Below are positions 25,575 through 37,417 of a DNA stretch of 64,000 bases, piece after piece. A program made the translations under genes and the position numbers. The stretch covers positions 65,035,892-65,099,891 of the forward strand of contig NC_030684.2 in assembly GCF_000004195.4 (NCBI RefSeq), given 5' to 3'. The notes beneath the pieces were generated by a model. It did no database searches and had not been told where the DNA came from. It saw nothing but the letters and a program-made list of their open reading frames with translations. Each line of letters starts with the position of its first letter. The stretch's first letter is position 1. The stretch is from Xenopus tropicalis (taxonomy: Eukaryota > Chordata > Amphibia > Anura > Pipidae).

Positions 25575-25745
25575 TACCCATTACATTACATTATATTAAC
25601 ATTTATTTATAAAGCTCCAACATATTCCGCAGCGCTGTACAATAAGTGGGTTACATACATTTGACATACAGAGTAACATATAAAGCAATCAATAACCGAT
25701 ACAAGAGGTGAAGAGGGCCCTGCCCAAAAGAGCTTACAATAACAA
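25575..25745. repeat. Interspersed repeat (ATTCCGCAGCGCTGTACAA)
   Basis: It contains AACATATTCCGCAGCGC and GAGGGCCCTGCCCAAAAGAGC, motifs I associate with a dispersed amphibian repeat. I cannot assign its class. Confidence 0.45.
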
Positions 25746-25770
25746 ATGCATAGAAGAAATAGCAGTATTA

Positions 25771-25905
25771 ATATTGATGAGTGAATTTTTCGCCAGGCAT
25801 GGATGTACGGTGAATTTTTACATTTCGGCAGTCGCGTAAAAAAAAAAGTTGCAGTCGCGTCAAAAAATTGCATGATAGCTGCGTTTCGAAACGGGACAGA
25901 TTTGA
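25771..25905. mobile_element. hAT-like MITE, truncated
   Basis: It starts GATGAGTGAATTTTTCGCC and has GTTGCAGTCGCGTCAAAAAA inside, similar to 46380-46500. Poor terminal repeats suggest a decayed copy. Confidence 0.5.
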
Positions 25906-26712
25906 TCAGTATTACCTAACAATAAAGATATCAGAATTAAGTAAAATCCAGATTTCACTTCAATAGATTAAAGGTACAAGGAAAGTATCACAAGTTCTCA
26001 TTTTTAGGGCAACAAGCAGTCAGTTTACCTTACATTTGCTGAAGGTGATAGGGCAAGGCTGCAATAAAATTCTAAAACATATGAGACTTTTGGATCAGTC
26101 CCTAAAATGTGTAAACAGTGGCTATGAAAACAGCACTGCTTGCAAAAAAATGTATTTTAGCAAACCACTCTTATATGGTTGCATACAAACATTGTAGGTT
26201 GGCAAATAACTGGTCTCTTACACATTTCTAGACAGTATCATACATCATTTCTTAAAGGTGTGATTTCCATAAAGGACCTTGACATCATTAAAAATAAAAG
26301 AATGTCCTTGTATCGAAACAAATGCTAGACTGATTACGGGAAAGTGACCGTATTTAGAAAACAATAAAAATACATTAATCTGAGTTAATGAGTTCATAAA
26401 GTTTAGGCCATGTCAGAGACAATAAAAAGAGGTTAAAGAGGTTAAAGAGCACACTTAACAAGCAATTTCCTCTGATGCATCACATGTTATGTGGAGGAGA
26501 ATATAAAATACCACTAAATGCTGTCAACAGAGAAAGAATATAGTGTAAAATTAGTTTATCTAGTTTAACACACCAATAAACTGTCTTGGTGTATTAAAAA
26601 TAAAAGTTCCTTTTCGCCTGAGCTCCGCAGTAGGAGGCCAAAGAATCCCCCGAAACTAGCACTCAAAAGCACGCTACTGAACGGGGGACCCCCCATACAA
26701 CAACGGGAACAT

Positions 26713-27731
26713 ATGGGGGAAAAACGGAACCGCGAACCAGCAGGAACAATGTCACCGTTCCTCCATAAACCCGCGGCCTCAGACAAGCTGCGCAGAACAC
26801 AAGATGGCGACGAGGATCCGGATCAGATCTCAGAAACCAGCTCACCCGCCAGGCCACTCAACCCAGACATCCACTCGGACTCCTCACCTCAGGCAGCAGC
26901 TGCAGCCGACACACAAGCTCCTATCCCAGTAACTGCCGAAATATTAACACAACAATTAACAGTTTTACACAACTCTCTCACAGCAGCTATAGCGGGAGCC
27001 GTTAAAGACGCAGTACGGGAATTAAAGGCAGACTTGGGCTCACTAGGCCAAAGGGTGGACAAGCTAGAAACTATTTCTGATAACTTGATAATCAGACAGA
27101 ATACTATGGAAGAGGACCAGCTAACCCTCTTGGAGGAATTAGCTAGCCTCAAAGCACATTGGGAAGACCTTGAGAATAGGAGCCGCAGACAAAACCTTAG
27201 GGTCAGGGGGGCCCCTGAGAGCATTCAACCAAAGGACATATGCCAATACCTCAGATCGCTATTTTCCAAACTGTGCCCTGAGCTCCCAGCAGAAGCATGG
27301 CGGTTTGATAGGGCACACAGATCACTTGGCCCCTTATGGTCAAACCAGCAAAACCCCAGAGACATCATAGTCTGTTGTCACTATTTTGAAAGCAAGGAAA
27401 AGGTATTAATGGAAACCAGAAACCTATCCTCTATTGAATTTCAAGGGGTAAAACTGCAGATCTACAATGATATCTCCCCTATCACACTGTCCCATACAGA
27501 TGGGGCTTCCCCTTTAAATTGATAGTCTCCATCAAAGGGCAACAACACATCCTCTCCGACTTATCAAAAGGCAACAGATTTCTCAGCACCCTGGGCCTTC
27601 CACCCTTACAGGTAACCAAGGATAACCTAAAAGCCCAAGCTCCAAAACTGATCCCAGAGTGGGAAACGGTAGGCCCCCTTCAGACCCGAACATCGCCTGC
27701 AACCCCAACCCAAGCTGACTCCCACACATGA
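26713..27731 (+). pseudogene. LINE ORF1 (nucleic-acid-binding protein), frameshifted
   Basis: The first frame (26713-27522, 269 aa) has an acidic/proline-rich head. A heptad-rich coiled coil follows at about residues 75-155, then the L1 ORF1 motif LENRSRRQNLRVRGAP near 157-172 and FDRAHRSLGP near 199-208. After QIYNDISPITLSH the frame breaks. Homologous sequence resumes in another frame at about 27488 (WGFPFKLIVSIKG, then FLSTLGLPPLQV) and ends at 27731. The jump from PITLS to the C-terminal block suggests a small internal deletion as well. In L1 elements this protein forms trimers that coat the element RNA. This copy is not functional. Confidence 0.8.
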
Positions 27732-28523
27732 AAATCAGCATAACTTATGGGAACAAATGTCCCTATTACCAGATATAGGAGGGGAAGAAAATAAAAATGA
27801 CTGTCCCACCAGACACACCTAACATGCCTCCCAAGCGGAAAAGGCTATTATCGTCTACGGCCTAGTCTTGCCAGCCGTGACGCTCCACCAGACACTGGTA
27901 TTAAGAGCTAGAATACCTATAGTGTCTCCGGTTACCAAATCTCAGGTAACACCAATGACTGTACAGGTTAAAGTTTTTCAAGTTTACTGTTATTTTTGGA
28001 CTTTTCTTGTTTTGGACTACAAAGGCGATATCTTCCGCAACTACCCTCACATGTGGACAACTTGCTGGCAAAGCCTACGGAACACAGAGATCCAGAAAGG
28101 CCCGCTACAAACCCCACAAGCCAAGATGACTTCACAAACCGGACCCGGACCAGAAACAACATCCTTACTTTGCATAAAAGATCCTACCTTGCCAAGAACA
28201 GTAACGGGACAACTTACCAAACAATCAAGACCAAGCCCCAACCCTCAACTCTCCTTACAACAACTAAGTATCGTAACACACAATTTTATATGGATTAAAA
28301 AACTTTCCAACCATGCCTTGATGACACCAGGACCCACCCTACAACGAGAGGAGGAAGCAGAAACCCAAGCTGACAAAAACAAGATGAAGAAAGGACACTC
28401 CAGACTCACCCGCTCTCCACAGGGCAACCCATCTGAGAGGAAACAACCATTAAATGCAATGCTAGGTATAAAGGTACCAGTGTATGAGCCTTACAATAGC
28501 CCACATCACAACCCTGAATCCAA
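27732..28523 (+). other. LINE inter-ORF region
   Basis: Sequence between ORF1 and ORF2 of the LINE. A 219-codon open frame (27868-28527) shows no recognisable domain and overlaps the ORF2 start. I treat it as chance or decayed spacer. Confidence 0.5.
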
Positions 28524-31434
28524 ATGATACGTCTAATATCCATGAATGTAAAGGGCTTAAACAGTCCTAGAAAGAGAACTTTAACAATTAAAGAGATTAC
28601 AAGATTCAGGGCAGACATAGCCTTTATACAGGAAACACATTTTAAGAATACAGAAACCACTACATTTTTCTCCCGCCACTACACTCAGTCCTTCCAAGCC
28701 TCTGGCTCCCGCAAAAAAGCAGGGGTCAGTATTCTAATCCACAAAGACTGCCCACTATCTATCACTAAACAAATAACTGACCCAAACAGACATTATATAA
28801 TGCTACAAGGCTCCTACATTGGTATCCCAATTACATTACTTAATGTCTATATACCAAATGTTAAGCAGATACATACATTGCACAAGATTTTATCTCTGGC
28901 TTCCAAATACCCCTCACCCATAACAATAATTGGGGGAGACTTTAATGTAGTATACTCTAAAATTTTGGACAGGGAATCCCCACCCTCTAGATCCTCACAA
29001 GCCCCCCAAAAATCAAAACAATTCAGGGCCTTGATTAGAACCCATTATCTTTTTGACCCGTGGCACATAAATCATCCCAAGGAAAGGAGATATACCTTTT
29101 ACTCCTCCCCACACAAGACCTCAATGAGGCTAGATTATTTCTTTATTTCCCAAAACTGCCTCAAATTCCCAATAACCACCTCTATTCAAGCAATCTCCTG
29201 GTCAGACCATGCACCCATACTTCTTAATATTTCCCTTCCCCCCTCAATACAGAAGCAGATGCACTGGAGGCTAAACGAAACTATTTTAAATGACTAAAAT
29301 AATAAGGAAAACCTAGGGAATCTTATTAAAGACTATTTTGCACATAATAACGGATCCATAGACTCTAAATCCCTTTTCTGGGAAGCTCATAAAGCAGTAA
29401 TTAGGGGGCACATTATCTCACTTACCTCAGCAATGAAACAAAACAAGAGGCAGGAATTGCAGGACCTGGAATCCAAACTCCACAGCCTAGAAAACTCACA
29501 ACAACACCACTCAAACCCCAAGACAGCACAAAAAATCCAGGAGCTTCGCTCCTCCTTAAAGCATTTAGCTATAAGTAACGCAGAAAAAACACTTATTTGG
29601 GCCAAAAGGAAATACTATCAGATGGGAAATAAAGCCCATACCCTCTTGGCAAATCAGTTGCGAAACCGTACTAGGCAATCTCAAATTCTAACTATAAAAT
29701 CCAACACTGGAGAATCCCTACATAACCCGCTTCAAATAGCCCAAGCATTCCACACCTATTACACCTCACTATACAACCTGTTCCCAATATCCTCCCAAAC
29801 AAATACAACTAAATTAGCACAGCTTACTCAGTTCCTAGAAAACTGTAACTTACCTACACTAACAAAGGAAGAACTAGCTTACCTCAACAAAGAGGTTACC
29901 ACCGAGGAAGTGCTCCAGGTCCTGAAATTCCTCCCATCCCATAAATCCCCCGGTCCAGACGGGTTCTCCAACACCTATTACAAAACCTTTCAGGATCTCT
30001 AAACCCCAATTTATTTAATAACTTTCTCCAGGGCACAGAAAAAATTCCAGACACTATGTTGTCTTCCTATATAACGGTATTACCAAAAGAGGGCAAAGAC
30101 CCCACACACTGTAATAACTACATAAAACCCTAACAGAGTACAGCACCCTTACGGGATACAAAATAAATTGGACAAAATCTGAAGCCCTCATGTTTCACCT
30201 AGAAGAGAAAACTAAGAAAGCCCTGCAAGCTAATTTCCAATACAAATGGCAAAAAAAACACATTAAATACCTAGGGATAAAAATAACACCGCATTACCAC
30301 CAACTATATCACGCAAACTATACCCCTTTGATAAAACAAATTGTATCAGACATGCAAGAATGTAAACAGTACTCCACCTCTTGGTTTGGGCGCATAGCTG
30401 CAGTTAAGATGACTTTACTCCCCAAACTGTTATATCTCTTTGAAACCATACCGGTCCATATTTCCAACTCAACACTAGGGTATATCCAAAAACAGATAAC
30501 CAAATATATCTGGAACACAACCAGAAATAGAATACCACAATCAGTTCTACTAGCTAGACGGAACCAGGGAGGCCTAGCAGTCCCGAACGTTAAGAAATAT
30601 TATGAGGCGACTCATCTACGCCAAACTTTAGCATGGCAACAACCCTGCGCCCCCACTAAATGGGCCAAATTAGAGGCGTACTGGACTCAACCTTATCATA
30701 TAAGCAACTTGCTACTATTATATAACTTTAAGGTTCAACCACCATACCCAGCCCCAAAATCTATAGGGTTCACCCTAGATATATGGAAACACTGCAACAG
30801 GAAATACTAAATATGTAAATATCCCTCCCCCTTAACCCCACTCCTAGCGAACCCTGAGTTCCTACCAGGCCAACAAAGATCTTTTCAAACAAACTGGGCA
30901 GTACATGCTTTAACAAGAGCTATAGATTTCGTAAACCCACTAAATCATAAACTGTATACTTATGGAGAACTGCTCAGAAAATGCAAGTGGAGTACTGACA
31001 AAAAACTGGAATACCTCCAGATCAACCATTATATAAAGAGACTACTGGGGCAACAACCCCGGACCAGTCTCACACCATACGAGAAAATACTAGGGGGAAA
31101 GTACCCCCAAAGGGGCCTCATTTCGCAACTTTACTACCTAATGTGCACTTTACCCGAAGACCCCTTCCCAAAACATGCCTATATGCAGTATTGGGAATCG
31201 GTCATAGGGATGGAACTTCCCAGGTCTAAATGGGGGGCTATTTGGGAGAACATCAGCAAAATGGTAGTCTGCACCCAGCAGAAAGAAAGCGCATATAAGG
31301 CGCTAACGAAATGGTATCTTACCCCAAACAGAATCTCCAAAATCTATCCCAATAGCAGCCCCATGTGCTGGAGAGACTGTCACCAAATCGGTATCATTCC
31401 AGGGTGGACAACAATAGAAAATTTGAGGAAATGA
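28524..31434 (+). pseudogene. LINE ORF2 (endonuclease/reverse transcriptase), deleted RT core
   Basis: Residues 1-257 (28524-29297) form an APE-like endonuclease with SMNVKGLNSPRKR, IQETHF, GGDFNVV, RLDYFF and SDHAPIL. An in-frame TGA-TAA region near 29290-29297 interrupts it. The same frame continues from 29298 through the linker to the RT entry motif SHKSPGPDGFSNTYYK (about 29940-29985). A frameshift follows near 29998. At about 30125 the sequence jumps from NNYIKP straight to LTEYSTLTGYKINWTKSEA, so the catalytic palm with its YADD box is missing. The thumb/C-terminal region is readable at 30190-30810 and 31141-31434. Confidence 0.85.
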
Positions 31435-32230
31435 CAGCACGAATTTCCAATACATTACAAAGACATAAAAAAATCTGGGACAGTTGGGACTACTTTCAAG
31501 CTGTGGAAAACAATAATACTCGGCCCACTTGAAAATGAGGCTTTGCCAGAGAGCTACTCAATGACATCACCACAAAGAATTTAGTAAAACCGATAATAAT
31601 ACCACAAAATCTACCTCACTTTACTGAACTTCAACTCAATGTTAAATAATGGTCCGTTACTTTTCTTTATTTTATTTAAAATGTTCTTTCTTTCCCTGTT
31701 CTTTCCTTTTTTCCCCCCCTTGATGTCATGCTATCACTGTAAAACAGAATAGGATTATACCTAGGCAACGAGATAAAATAAACAAGAAAAACTATGTTAC
31801 TATCGTTCCAAATCACTGTTGTGCCTTGTATTTGATTGAAAGTCAATTGATATGCCTAACCCCCCTTCCTTTTTCCTTTCTGTATCCCCCAAAAAATTAT
31901 TTTTTCAATAAAAATTGTAAGTTACAAAAAAAAAAAGTTCTTAAACTTTAATTAGTAAATTCAATTAGAAAAATTCAGCTAAAAACACCACACTTAAATT
32001 GTCTTTGGCTTCTTTGATCTCCTCTTTAGCTCCAGGCTGCACATGGCAATGGGACCGGAATGTGGAAGATGATCCAGAGAAAGAGGATGTCGGTGTGGTG
32101 CTTATGCAGTAGTGTTCTGTTTCTGCTTGCTGTGCTTAGTGATAGTTTCCTTAGATCTGGGCCGGGATCAATACAGAACTCACTGTCTGATCTCCACAGA
32201 CTCCACTGGACAGATTAGAGTATGCTGAAC

Positions 32231-34449
32231 TTAAAGGAGACATTTCATATCACCTTCATATTCAGTTATATGATTCATCTTTCTTCAATCTATGTAATCT
32301 TGCAGAAAAAAAACGATTTGAATGCATTTTACTTGCTAAAATCGTTTTTATATCAGAGCTGCAGAGAGATCTTCACTCCTCTGAAGCTAAACTGAAATGA
32401 GAGATGGGAGTGTCTCTTCATTCTCCCACAGGAAATAGTCACAGCACTGACTGACAGGCTGAACTCTGCTGTAGCAGGGAAAACCCCTCCCACCTCCCTG
32501 CCTGTGTATCTGTTACCAGTCTGCACATAGCTGTCCTGTGCTGCTGCCTGATCTTTACAAGTTGCAGGGAGTTGTTGCAGGAGAAAATACCAAAAAACAG
32601 CCAGTTTAGGTGTCAAAGTACAAGTTGCAGGGAGTTGTTGCAGGGGAAAATACCAAAAAACAGCCAGTTTAGGTATCAAAGTACAAGTTGCAGGGAGTTG
32701 TTGCAGGAGAAAATACCAAAAAACAGCCAGTTTAGGTATCAAAGTACAAGTTGCAGGGAGTTGTTGCAGGGGAAAATACCAAAAAACGGCCAGTTTAGGT
32801 ATCAAAGTACAAGTTGCAGGGAGTTGTTGCAGGATAAAATACCAAAAAACGGCCAGTTTAGGTGTCAAAGTACAAGTTGCAGGGAGTTGTTGCAGGGGAA
32901 AATACCAAAAAACAGCCAGTTTAGGTGTCAAAGTACAAGTTGCAGGGAGTTGTTGCAGGAAAAAATACCAAAAAACGGCCAGTTTAGGTGTCAAAGTACA
33001 AGTTGCAGGGAGTTGTTGCAGGAGAAAATACCAAAAAACGGCCAGTTTAGGTGTCAAAGTACAAGTTGCAGGGGAAAATACCAAAAAAACCCAGTTTAGG
33101 TATCAAAGTACAAGTTGCAGGGAGTTGTTGCAGGAGAAAATACAAAAAAAACCCAGTTTAGGTGTCAAAGTACAAGTTGCAGGGAGTTGTTGCAGGAGAA
33201 AATACAAAAAAAACCCAGTTTAGGTATCAAAGTACAAGTTGCAGGGAGTTGTTGCAGGAGAAAATAAAAAAAAACCCAGTTTAGGTGTCAAAGTACAAGT
33301 TGCAGGGAATTGTTGCAGGAGAAAATACAAAAAAAACCCAGTTTAGGTGTCAAAGTACAAGTTGCAGGGAGTTGTTGCAGGAGAAAATACAAAAAAAACC
33401 CAGTTTAGGTGTCAAAGTACAAGTTGCAGGGAGTTGTTGCAGGAGAAAATACAAAAAAAACCCAGTTTAGGTATCAAAGTACAAGTTGCAGGGAGTTGTT
33501 GCAGGAGAAAATACAAAAAAAACCCAGTTTAGGTATCAAAGTACAAGTTGCAGGGAGTTGTTGCAGGAGAAAATACAAAAAAACCCAGTTTAGGTATCAA
33601 AGTACAAGTTGCAGGGAGTTGTTGCAGGAGAAAATACAAAAAAAAACAGTTTAGGTATCAAAGTACAAGTTGCAGGGAGTTGTTGCAGGAGAAAATACAA
33701 AAAAAAAAACAGTTTAGGTGTCAAAGTACAAGTTGCAGGGAGTTGTTGCAGGAGAAAATACAAAAAAACCCCAGTTTAGGTATCAAAGTACAAGTTGCAG
33801 GGAGTTGTTGCAGGAGAAAATACAAAAAAAAAAAGTTTAGGTGTCAAAGTACAAGTTGCAGGGAGTTGTTGCAGGAGAAAATACAAAAAAAAAAAACAGT
33901 TTAGGTGTCAAAGTACAAGTTGCAGGGAATTGCATGTAAAAACAAACACATTTCTTTTCATTAGGTACAGTCTATAGAATAGACTCCTTTAGTATGAAAA
34001 ACGTTTTTTTTGGCAAAATATTATTTTTCAATAAAGAGATTTAAGAGGCTTACTTACACGGATCGAGTCACAGACGCTGCCAGCCAAGTGAACAGCTTTT
34101 CAGGAAGGCTGGGCGGGGCTGGGAGCAGAACAAGAGAGAAGGACCCCAGCGTGACTGACGTGGGCGGGGAAATGACATCACCAAAGTCCCCGCCCACATC
34201 TCACGCCCACTCCTCTCTCATTGGCTGCAGCGTGTCTATGGGAAAGAAGCTAGGGCCGGCGGCCCGAGCTGAAGATAGAGACATGCTTCTGGCAGGAAGC
34301 CCTGTGGATGGGAGGGGCTGCAGTGTTTCAGCAGGGATTTAACAGCCTTCTTGAAGAGTAAGTAGAAAATAAACTTTATTGTATTCAATTTTTCTGTGTT
34401 AGCTGCTTTTTAAGATAAAGTGAAAATTTATTGTATATGTCTCCTTTAA
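32231..34449. mobile_element. 2.2-kb TTAA-flanked T2/piggyBac-like element carrying a minisatellite
   Basis: Inverted TTAAAGGAGACAT termini at 32231 and 34449 include TTAA at both ends. There is no transposase frame. Most of the interior is a 62/63-bp tandem array (32558-33932). The right interior (34030-34330) is unusually GC-rich. It looks like a non-autonomous element enlarged by internal repeat expansion. Confidence 0.8.
32558..33932 (+). repeat. Tandem minisatellite, 62/63-bp unit, 22 copies plus a partial
   Basis: Units start (CAAGTTGCAGGG) at 32558, 32621, 32684, 32747, 32810, 32873, 32936, 32999, 33062, 33111, 33173, 33235, 33296, 33358, 33420, 33482, 33544, 33605, 33666, 33729, 33791, 33852 and 33916 (partial). 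The first eight are exactly 63 bp with CCAAAAAACRGCCAG. The ninth is shortened to 49 bp. Later units are 61-63 bp, vary in an A-tract and lose the GCCAG motif. The two subtypes form two blocks, indicating separate amplification rounds. Long open frames on both strands of the 63-bp block are repeat artefacts. Confidence 0.97.
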
Positions 34450-34764
34450 CAAGTTTACTCCCAAAACTGTGACAAATCTTCCATACATAGCCCAATCCAG
34501 TCAGTCAGAATGTTAATCAATTGGGGTTGGATAGGTAGTTATAGAGCATACAAATGGCTGCTAACTGGAAAAAACTTTGAAGAGGGCAGGAGGTTAAAGG
34601 TTACAGCACCTTCCTGAAGCAACAGGGGGAGGTTATGAACAAAATATATAGATATAACACACAATAAAAATTAAGTGTATAAACTGAGGTTGTGTGTTGC
34701 ATAACACTTCCCACCTGAAATCTTTAGATTTGACAATTAACTGGCTATAGTCTATGTAACAAGG

Positions 34765-35235
34765 GCACCCACTCCGTTTAGAAGAAGGGAGGTTCCGTTT
34801 AAAAATTCGGAAAGGATTTTTTACTGTGAGAGCTGTGAAGTGTTGGAATTCCCAGTTGTACTGGCTGATACATCATATAGCTTTAAGAAGGGGTTGGACG
34901 GCTTTTTAGCAAGTGAGGGAATACAGGGTTATGGGAGATAGCTCTCAGTACAAGTGAGGGAATACAGGGGTAGGGGAGATAGCTCTCAGTACAAGTGAGG
35001 GAATACAGGGTTATAGGATATAGCTCTTAGTACAAGTTGATCCAGGGACTGGTCCGATTGCCATCTTGGAGTCAGGAAGGAATTTTTTCCCCTCTGCGGC
35101 AGATTAGAGAGGCTTCAGATGAGGTTTTTTGCCTTCCTCTGAATCAACTAGAAGTTAGGAAGGTTATATATAGGCATTATGGTTGAACGTGAGTAAGTTT
35201 TTCAACCTAACTTACTATGTTACTATGTAACAAGT
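34765..35235 (+). mobile_element. CR1/L2-type LINE 3' fragment
   Basis: It contains AGGTTCCGTTTAAAAATTCGG, GTTGGAATTCCC and TTAAGAAGGGGTTGGACGG, reminiscent of the C-terminal RT-linked motif of CR1/L2 LINEs. It ends in TTACTATGTTACTATG, an 8-bp tail repeat typical of that group. It lies close to or within the BEL element remnant. Confidence 0.6.
34910..35032 (+). repeat. Three tandem copies of a 41-bp unit inside the LINE fragment
   Basis: CAAGTGAGGGAATACAGGG recurs at 34910, 34951 and 34992, each followed by GATAGCTCT or a close variant. It looks like a local triplication within the LINE tail. Confidence 0.9.
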
Positions 35236-35341
35236 CCTATTGCAATTTGTTCAGAGTGTGAAGAACATGTAAACACTTTCTTCACCATTGGTTCAAGAGG
35301 ACATTGGAAAGATGTTGGGTGTGTTTCCATTGACGCCCATA

Positions 35342-36020
35342 GGGGCCGATTCCCTAAAGGTTGTTAATGCTTAACGCAAAGTTTTATGAATTAAAAAGTG
35401 TTCGTTAACTAAGTACCAATTCATCAAAGTAATTTTGCATGTGTTACTGCTCATATTGCATGCGCAATTAACCCCAATTATCGCAAAGTGTTATTTCCAT
35501 TACATTGCGGTAATTATCTAATAGAAATAATACTAATGTATAATTCACAGGCATATTTGAAGCATTAAAAGTATAAAATGTGGTGATAATTACTGTAAAC
35601 TTAACGCCTCCCAGGAGTAGGCGTTACTAAACAACATTGCAGCTGGTGATTGTCTGTGGTGACAAGATGGAGATTGCAGTTGGTTTTTTTCTGGAAGAAG
35701 AGAATCAAGTATGTGTTCGCCCTACAGTGATGCATCCTCCAGTTTTTAGGGAAATGGTAATTTTCAGAATGGTAGTTTCCAGAAAGTAACTGCTACGTGC
35801 ATAATAGCGTGCGCTACTATTGCGTGCTATGAAATAACGCATAAATATATTGCATGGTTTAAAATATCACTTAAAAATATGTCATTGCAACATAAATAAC
35901 GACAATAAATCGCTTCATAATTCAGACAAGTGTCTTTTTTGTGAATCAATCGTTAATTCTCCAAATATAAGAAGTGATAAAAATAACACTCGTTTTTTCG
36001 GCCTTTAGTAAATCAGTCCC
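35342..36020. mobile_element. Harbinger-like MITE inserted in the BEL element
   Basis: Termini GGGGCCGATTCCCTAAAGG and CCTTTAGTAAATCAGTCCC are imperfect inverted repeats related to the GGGGCTGATTTACTAA family. ATA flanks both sides (35339-35341 and 36021-36023). The 679-bp interior lacks coding potential. Confidence 0.72.
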
Positions 36021-36251
36021 ATAGAGTCTGCTGCAAATAAAGTCTCCTGGAGGAACTAGAACCATAACAGTCTTTAGTGTGAGAAGAGTGTTCAGAGCCT
36101 ATCAGTTTGAAGGCTTCATTAGCAGGACATATGGAAATATCTTCTTAGAGGAAGTCTGGTACTGACTGACTGGGAGTTCCTCTCAACAAACTGCCGAGCA
36201 ATGGTACTATGTTCAGTTTCACCCTCTTGGGCAGTCCTTTTCAACCCCCAT

Positions 36252-36289
36252 ATATTGCTATGCTATTGCTATATTGCTATATTGCTATT
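36252..36289 (+). repeat. Short tandem repeat (TTGCTATA)n
   Basis: About five copies of an 8-bp TTGCTATA-like unit within the decayed BEL RT. Confidence 0.85.
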
Positions 36290-37238
36290 CCAAAGACATG
36301 TACCCTTATGCGGTAGTCTTGCCATAGGAATCTTAGGTAGTTACGTTTATCTTCATAGACAATAAAAGGGTGAAACATCTGCTGAATGTCTGCCATTACT
36401 GCCACAAGTTCCTGTCTGAAATGGATCAGAACCCCTATGAGGCTATTATTCAAGTTGGGCCCAGTGAGGAGAACATTGTTTAATGAAAGACCTTCATACT
36501 GATCGCTCAAGTCAAATACTAGTCTTATCTGACCTGGTTTCCAAGAGTGGTAGACACCAAATGATGGAAGGAACCAGCATTCTTCTCCTTCCCTTAATGG
36601 TGGTGCAGTTCAGCAGGGTTGTTAACAAACACCTTTTGCATGAAGGTGCATTTCAATGAAGCAAATCTGGAGATGGCTTGTTGTCAATTGTTAGGCAAAT
36701 GTTGCCTTGAGGTGCAAAAGGCAAAAGGTGCCACTCAGCTGTTGGTGTTATCTTAAAATAATTCTTTGTCCATCATTTTGAGGAATTCTTTATCTTCCAT
36801 TGTGGGTGCTGGTTTTTTGTCATCGCTGTTAGATCTGAACACAGTTCTACCGAGAGTGCCTTGTTGAGACTGGTGGGAATTCATACCACTCTGTGAAATG
36901 TGCTGGCAAGTCTTTCCTTTACACAATAATGATGATGCCATGGTTCAAAATAAGTACTAGGTCCATTTGGGAGTATGTGAGATTTATAAGAAAAAATATT
37001 GATGGGTTTCTTCTTCCTATCTATACAGACATTTCCCAGGTCAAGACTTTGGGCATAAGGTGCATTATGAGGCCTGTTGCATTGCTGGAGTACCTTGTGA
37101 ACTCTAAAGATCTCTACCAAGCAAAAGGAGAGTATCAGCATCCTTGTCAAAGACTGGTATGCAGTTGGCTATGCTCTTCAAGTGAGGGTGATGAAGAGCA
37201 ACTTGAGGTGTAGGGATTTCTTCTCTGTTAGATGGTAC

Positions 37239-37251
37239 CCAGTTACATTCA
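37239..37251. repeat. 13-bp target-site duplication, left copy
   Basis: CCAGTTACATTCA here is identical to 39708-39720 and brackets the Penelope-like element. It encodes the BEL residues ECNW on the minus strand, so the host sequence is duplicated. Confidence 0.93.
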
Positions 37252-37417
37252 CTAGACCACAGAGACCTTATCCGCACACCCTCTCTCTCAAAAATTATTT
37301 TGTCCGGTGCACACTGCTAGAGGGATCGGCACCCTCCAAATATACTACAGCAAGAAAAAAGCATATGGCACTCAGGACTACAAACCAGGGTAATACCCTT
37401 TTAAAAGTTTATTGCGG

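Larger units (their letters stand above)
26610..31936 (+). mobile_element. L1/Tx1-clade non-LTR retrotransposon (LINE), defective
   Basis: A two-ORF LINE of about 5.3 kb: a short 5' UTR, ORF1 with L1-type coiled coil and RNA-binding region, ORF2 with APE-type endonuclease and part of the RT, a 3' UTR with AATAAA at 31907-31912 and a terminal A-run. An 8-bp AAAAGTTC repeats at 26602-26609 and 31933-31940, a possible short target duplication. Both ORFs are damaged by an in-frame stop, frameshifts and deletions that remove the RT core, so it cannot move by itself. The clade is inferred from protein motifs. Confidence 0.88.
36025..37251 (-). pseudogene. BEL/Pao pol: protease-RT linker and reverse transcriptase, decayed
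   Basis: Minus-strand frames in order: ECNWVPSNREEIPTPQV and HHPHL (about 37250-37180), then DKEFLKMMDKELF (about 36780-36750). Next come LPNN and RFASLKCTFMQKVF (about 36690-36610). The RT block follows with FGVYHSWKPGQIRLVFDLS, then SLNNVLLTGPNLNNSLIG and VAVMADIQQMFH (motif A Asp). It ends with LKRTAQEGETEH and ARQFVERN (36220-36160). Several stops and frame changes interrupt it. In an active element this enzyme copies the element RNA. Confidence 0.8.

Noticed and set aside
27868..28527. 219-codon frame between the LINE ORFs
   Set aside because: No recognisable domain, and it lies in the LINE inter-ORF spacer overlapping the ORF2 start; most likely chance.
32353..33099. Open frames of 243 (-) and 175 (+) codons with 21-residue repeats
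   Set aside because: They are translations of the 63-bp minisatellite and collapse where units become 62 bp. There is no start context or domain.
32558..33932. Possible CRISPR array (regular repeats)
   Set aside because: The units are contiguous with no unique spacers; it is a tandem minisatellite in a vertebrate genome.
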